A stretch of 64,000 bases of DNA from Dryas octopetala. Its lineage: Eukaryota > Streptophyta > Magnoliopsida > Rosales > Rosaceae. A model generated the notes under the pieces. It was given only the letters and a program-made list of their open reading frames with translations, was not told the origin of the DNA and searched no databases. A program made the translations under genes and the position numbers. How positions within the stretch are numbered: the stretch's first letter is position 1; every line of letters starts with the position of its first letter. The stretch spans positions 1,800,501 through 1,864,500 of the forward strand of contig OY992840.1 in NCBI GenBank assembly GCA_963921425.1, written 5' to 3'. This document shows, in pieces, positions 61,235 through 64,000 of the stretch.

Positions 61235-62839
61235 TCATTTATTAGGTAATACATTCATGGAAGGATTGGAAGGAACAAGTGTCCAAGTGCCTGCCCATTG
61301 AAGAGCACCAAACTCATCAGCCATAGCTCGTCTCCACTGTTCATATTTATTAGCCTGTGTAAAACAAATAGGCTCTACAAGAGAATTAGTAACATCAACT
61401 GCCAAAGCATATTTGGAGTTTGGTTTCACAATACCTGCTTTACCCCGAGTCACCATAGACTGAGTATTTTGAACACCAATAGGAGGATCATTAGCCGGCA
61501 ATGGAGATGAAAACCCTGGTGGTGACTGATTTAGAGAGAAACAGGGTATGGAATGAGACGAGATTGTGGCAGGACTGTATGATTGAGCAAGGGAAGTAAG
61601 TGACAGCAAATTTGGAGATAACAAACTTTGAGAGCATGCGTTGGTTTGAGGTGTTGAGCACGGGCTGGAAGGAACTTGCATTATAGGATTAGATAAAGAA
61701 GGAGACAAAGAACTAGAAGAACCTGCAGATGTTGATGAAACTGGAGGACGAGGAAAAGCCCTTGGAAAAGTAGTGTCCTCAATCATAACTGGCAGCATAG
61801 GATTTGAAGATGAGGAAGGAGCCCTTGCGGGTTGAGTGAGAGTGCCATATTTAAAAGGAAAAGAACATTCATCAACCTTTGACAAAAAGACTTGACCAGT
61901 TTTAATATTCAAACACCTATACCCTTTTTGATTAAGAGAATAACCCAAAAAACAACACTTGACAGAACGAGGTTGAAGCATATTATGATTATATGGGCGC
62001 AAATAGGGAAAGCATGTGCAATCGAAAACTTTTAGAAAATCATATTGAGGAGTTTTAGCAAAAATTTTCTCATAAGGAGAAATATTATTTAAATTTCTAG
62101 TGGGCAATCTATTAATTAAATAAGTGGATGTATGAAAAGATTCTACCCAGTAAGAAATAGGCATAGAAGCATGTGTTAACATAGTTAGACCGGTATCCAC
62201 AAGATGTCTATGCTTACGTTCAGCCACCCCATTTTGCTCGGGATGGTGCAGACAAGTATAGCGATGGAAGATGCCATGTTGAGTTAAAAAAGTTTTAAAA
62301 TGATTATTGATATATTCTCCCCCACCATCACTCTGAAAGATTTTAATTTTTCTATCAAACAAATTTTCAACAAGCCTTTTAAATTGAACAAAGAGAGCAA
62401 ATACCTCATGTTTGTATTTCATAGGAAAGAACCAAGTGTATTTAGAGAAATCGTCAACAAAAATTAAATAGTACTTAAATCCAGAATTTGATAAATAGGG
62501 GGATTGCCATACATCCGAATGCAACAGTTCCAAGGGATAAGTTGAAAAAGAACTAGAATCAGAAAAAGGCAACTTAATGTTTTTGCCCAAACAACATGAA
62601 TGACATAAAGAATTCCTAAGTTTGCCAGACAGAGGCAATTTATTTTGATTAACTAATTGTTGAAAAATAGGAGCAGAAGGATGGCCAAGCCTAGCATGCC
62701 AAACTGGACCAGTCACCCGCTCACCAACAAAGGCAAAACGACCGCCTAACACCTTAGAACTGGACTTAAAAGGAAAAGGATAGAGGCCATTCTCACTCAG
62801 CCCGCAAAAAAGGGTCTTCCCCGTTGCCAAATCTTGCAC
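61235..62839 (-). CDS. Second Copia element: GAG-pre-integrase and integrase, open frame
   Basis: A 534-residue uninterrupted frame. It includes VWHARLGHPSAPIFQQL, CHSCCLGKNIKLPF, the DDE region (LLHSDVWQSP, FVDDFSKYTWFFP, FQSDGGGEYINNHF, PEQNGVAERKHRH), a Ser/Pro-rich linker, and the start of the RT region (YEQWRRAMADEFGALQWAGT). It is the longest undamaged part of this element; stops on both sides prevent a full polyprotein. Confidence 0.9.
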   Translation of the reverse strand: MQDLATGKTLFCGLSENGLYPFPFKSSSKVLGGRFAFVGERVTGPVWHARLGHPSAPIFQQLVNQNKLPLSGKLRNSLCHSCCLGKNIKLPFSDSSSFSTYPLELLHSDVWQSPYLSNSGFKYYLIFVDDFSKYTWFFPMKYKHEVFALFVQFKRLVENLFDRKIKIFQSDGGGEYINNHFKTFLTQHGIFHRYTCLHHPEQNGVAERKHRHLVDTGLTMLTHASMPISYWVESFHTSTYLINRLPTRNLNNISPYEKIFAKTPQYDFLKVFDCTCFPYLRPYNHNMLQPRSVKCCFLGYSLNQKGYRCLNIKTGQVFLSKVDECSFPFKYGTLTQPARAPSSSSNPMLPVMIEDTTFPRAFPRPPVSSTSAGSSSSLSPSLSNPIMQVPSSPCSTPQTNACSQSLLSPNLLSLTSLAQSYSPATISSHSIPCFSLNQSPPGFSSPLPANDPPIGVQNTQSMVTRGKAGIVKPNSKYALAVDVTNSLVEPICFTQANKYEQWRRAMADEFGALQWAGTWTLVPSNPSMNVLPNK

Positions 62840-64000
62840 AAAAAATGAGTAGGAAAGAATGTAAAATAACAGTTGTTATCTTTAGAAAACTTACTAACAG
62901 AGAGAATATTTGTAGAGGCATTAGGACAATAAAGAACATTGGTTAAATCATAAGAAGAGGAATTTTGACAAAAAGAAGTGTCACCAATATGAGATATACC
63001 CAAACTAGTACCATGCACCAAGAACACCATTGACATTGTCAGCACCACAATACTCCTTTGGTGCTTGCAAATGACTCATATCCTGAGTGATGTGAGAGTT
63101 TGCACCAGTATCTGTTAACCAGCCCAAAGTACTGGGAGAACCATGTGTAGCAGCAACCATGGAAGTGAGGCGCGAAGTAGGAACACGAACCTCATAAGCC
63201 ATTTTCATCCTATTATAATAATCAATACGGAATGACCAGAACGTCCACATATCTGACATTGAACACGTCCTGAAGAACCACCAGAAAATTGAGATTGATT
63301 GGTAGGATGAGGCAAAGGCCCCAAAACACCAACATAACCTGGACCACGACTTCCACCATGCTGAGACCCACGACCACTCCCGTGAGAGGGAAAAGAACCA
63401 CTGAAAGAACCACCAGAAGAATTAAAACCACGCCCTCTGCCACCATGCAGTCCTCCACCACCACGATGGCCAAAAGGAAAGCCACGACCCGATAGGTACC
63501 TTGGGCACGAGCAGCAGATGCGGCCATGGCAGTGATATTGGTGTCAGTGATAGGAAGATACGGCTGTGATAACCTGCGTTCAGCACTCAATAAAAGAGCT
63601 TCGAGCCCATCATAGGTGATGGGAGTCTCTCGAGCTTGAGCCGATGCAACAGTATTCTCATATAAATTACCAACATTACTCATGATGATTGTCACCAAAT
63701 CATCATTCGATACAGGAGCACTAGACATTGCTAAATTATCAGCCAAAATATTAAGACGTAAAATTAGAAATGGAAGAATCACCCCTATAAGTGCGCATGA
63801 ACTCACCGCGCAATTGCATAATACGATTTTGGTTCTGAGATGTGAACCGAGAAGCAAAAAACGCCTAGGTTTGACGCGCAGACGTGAACCGAGCAACTGT
63901 CGCAAGCATGGTGGGACTGAGAGAACTATTAATCCAGGACAACACCATTTGATCTTGTTGAATCCAGGTTTCATATAACGGATTCACAGTATCCGTAGCC
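62840..64000 (-). pseudogene. Second Copia element: gag C-terminal part and protease, broken
   Basis: The gag frame near 63800-63510 reads SNVGNLYENTVASAQARE and SAERRLSQPYLPITDTNI. After a frame change come a Gly/Arg-rich stretch and a zinc-knuckle start (CQICGRSGHS) near 63250, then in another frame the protease motif GWLTDTGANSHITQDMSHL near 63115 and a GAG-pre-integrase approach (NILSVSKFSKDNNCYFTF). The start is outside the window. Confidence 0.82.

Larger units (their letters stand above)
59641..64000 (-). mobile_element. Second Ty1/Copia element, minus strand, truncated by the window end
   Basis: From right to left it encodes gag, protease, integrase, RT and RNase H, all Copia type, then a probable 3' LTR. 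The 5' LTR and gag start are beyond base 64000. It differs clearly from the first Copia element in sequence. Several frameshifts and stops are present. It begins where the match to copy 1 ends. Confidence 0.9.

Noticed and set aside
1..64000. tRNA, rRNA or other structured RNA genes
   Set aside because: None was recognised by eye on either strand; a tRNAscan or Infernal run would be needed to exclude them.

Overview
This is nuclear DNA of a flowering plant, probably a woody dicot: many-intron genes with GT-AG splicing, TA-rich introns, long CT/GA microsatellites, a plant-specific RWP-RK/PB1 transcription factor, and a dense mix of plant transposons (Copia, a long solo LTR, CACTA, hAT, MULE-like, LINE). 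The species cannot be told from the sequence.

Layout. 41-16475 (+) is a complete 39-exon gene for a Niemann-Pick C1 (NPC1) sterol/lipid transporter homologue; the joined exons give 1295 residues with no internal stop. Its 3' flank holds CT repeats, a cagtttcagtt-type simple repeat and a LINE 3' remnant. 19839-23705 (-) is a complete four-coding-exon NIN-like protein (NLP) gene, convergent with NPC1, with a probable 5' UTR intron and a TATA box near 24.85 kb. 24.9-28.66 kb is intergenic and holds a hAT-type MITE, a decayed hAT element with an 8-bp target duplication, and an inverted-repeat (foldback) element that has captured a DOG1-domain gene fragment.

From 28662 to 59640 lies a second copy of the segment 13832-19612 (NPC1 exons 32-39, 3' flank and LINE remnant). 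It has been blown up from under 6 kb to 31 kb by three insertions whose target duplications can be read directly: a 1154-bp MULE-like element (9-bp TSD), a 16916-bp CACTA element (3-bp TSD GAT), and a 7771-bp Copia element (5-bp TSD CATAC) which itself contains a 3183-bp solo LTR (5-bp TSD CTGGT) inside its protease motif. The copy has lost NPC1 exons 36-37 and the exon 39 splice acceptor, so it is a pseudogene fragment. From about 59.64 kb to the window end a second Copia element lies on the minus strand and runs out of the window.

The CACTA element carries a TNP2-type transposase gene (one frameshift), a TNPA-like gene (one frameshift), an extra gene of a plant-transposon type that I place tentatively in the 'putative plant transposon protein' family, several small unrecognised ORFs, and tandem arrays of a roughly 64-bp unit with a near-palindromic CCGGACC...GACCGG core. 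One array plus an adjoining block of about 230 bp occurs twice inside the element, which suggests a further nested unit.

Only NPC1 and the NLP gene look like functional host genes. The most interesting points are the DOG1-fragment-bearing foldback element, whose right end coincides with the duplication breakpoint; the repeated array/block/gene cassette in the CACTA element; and a Copia element with near-identical LTRs but a badly broken coding region.
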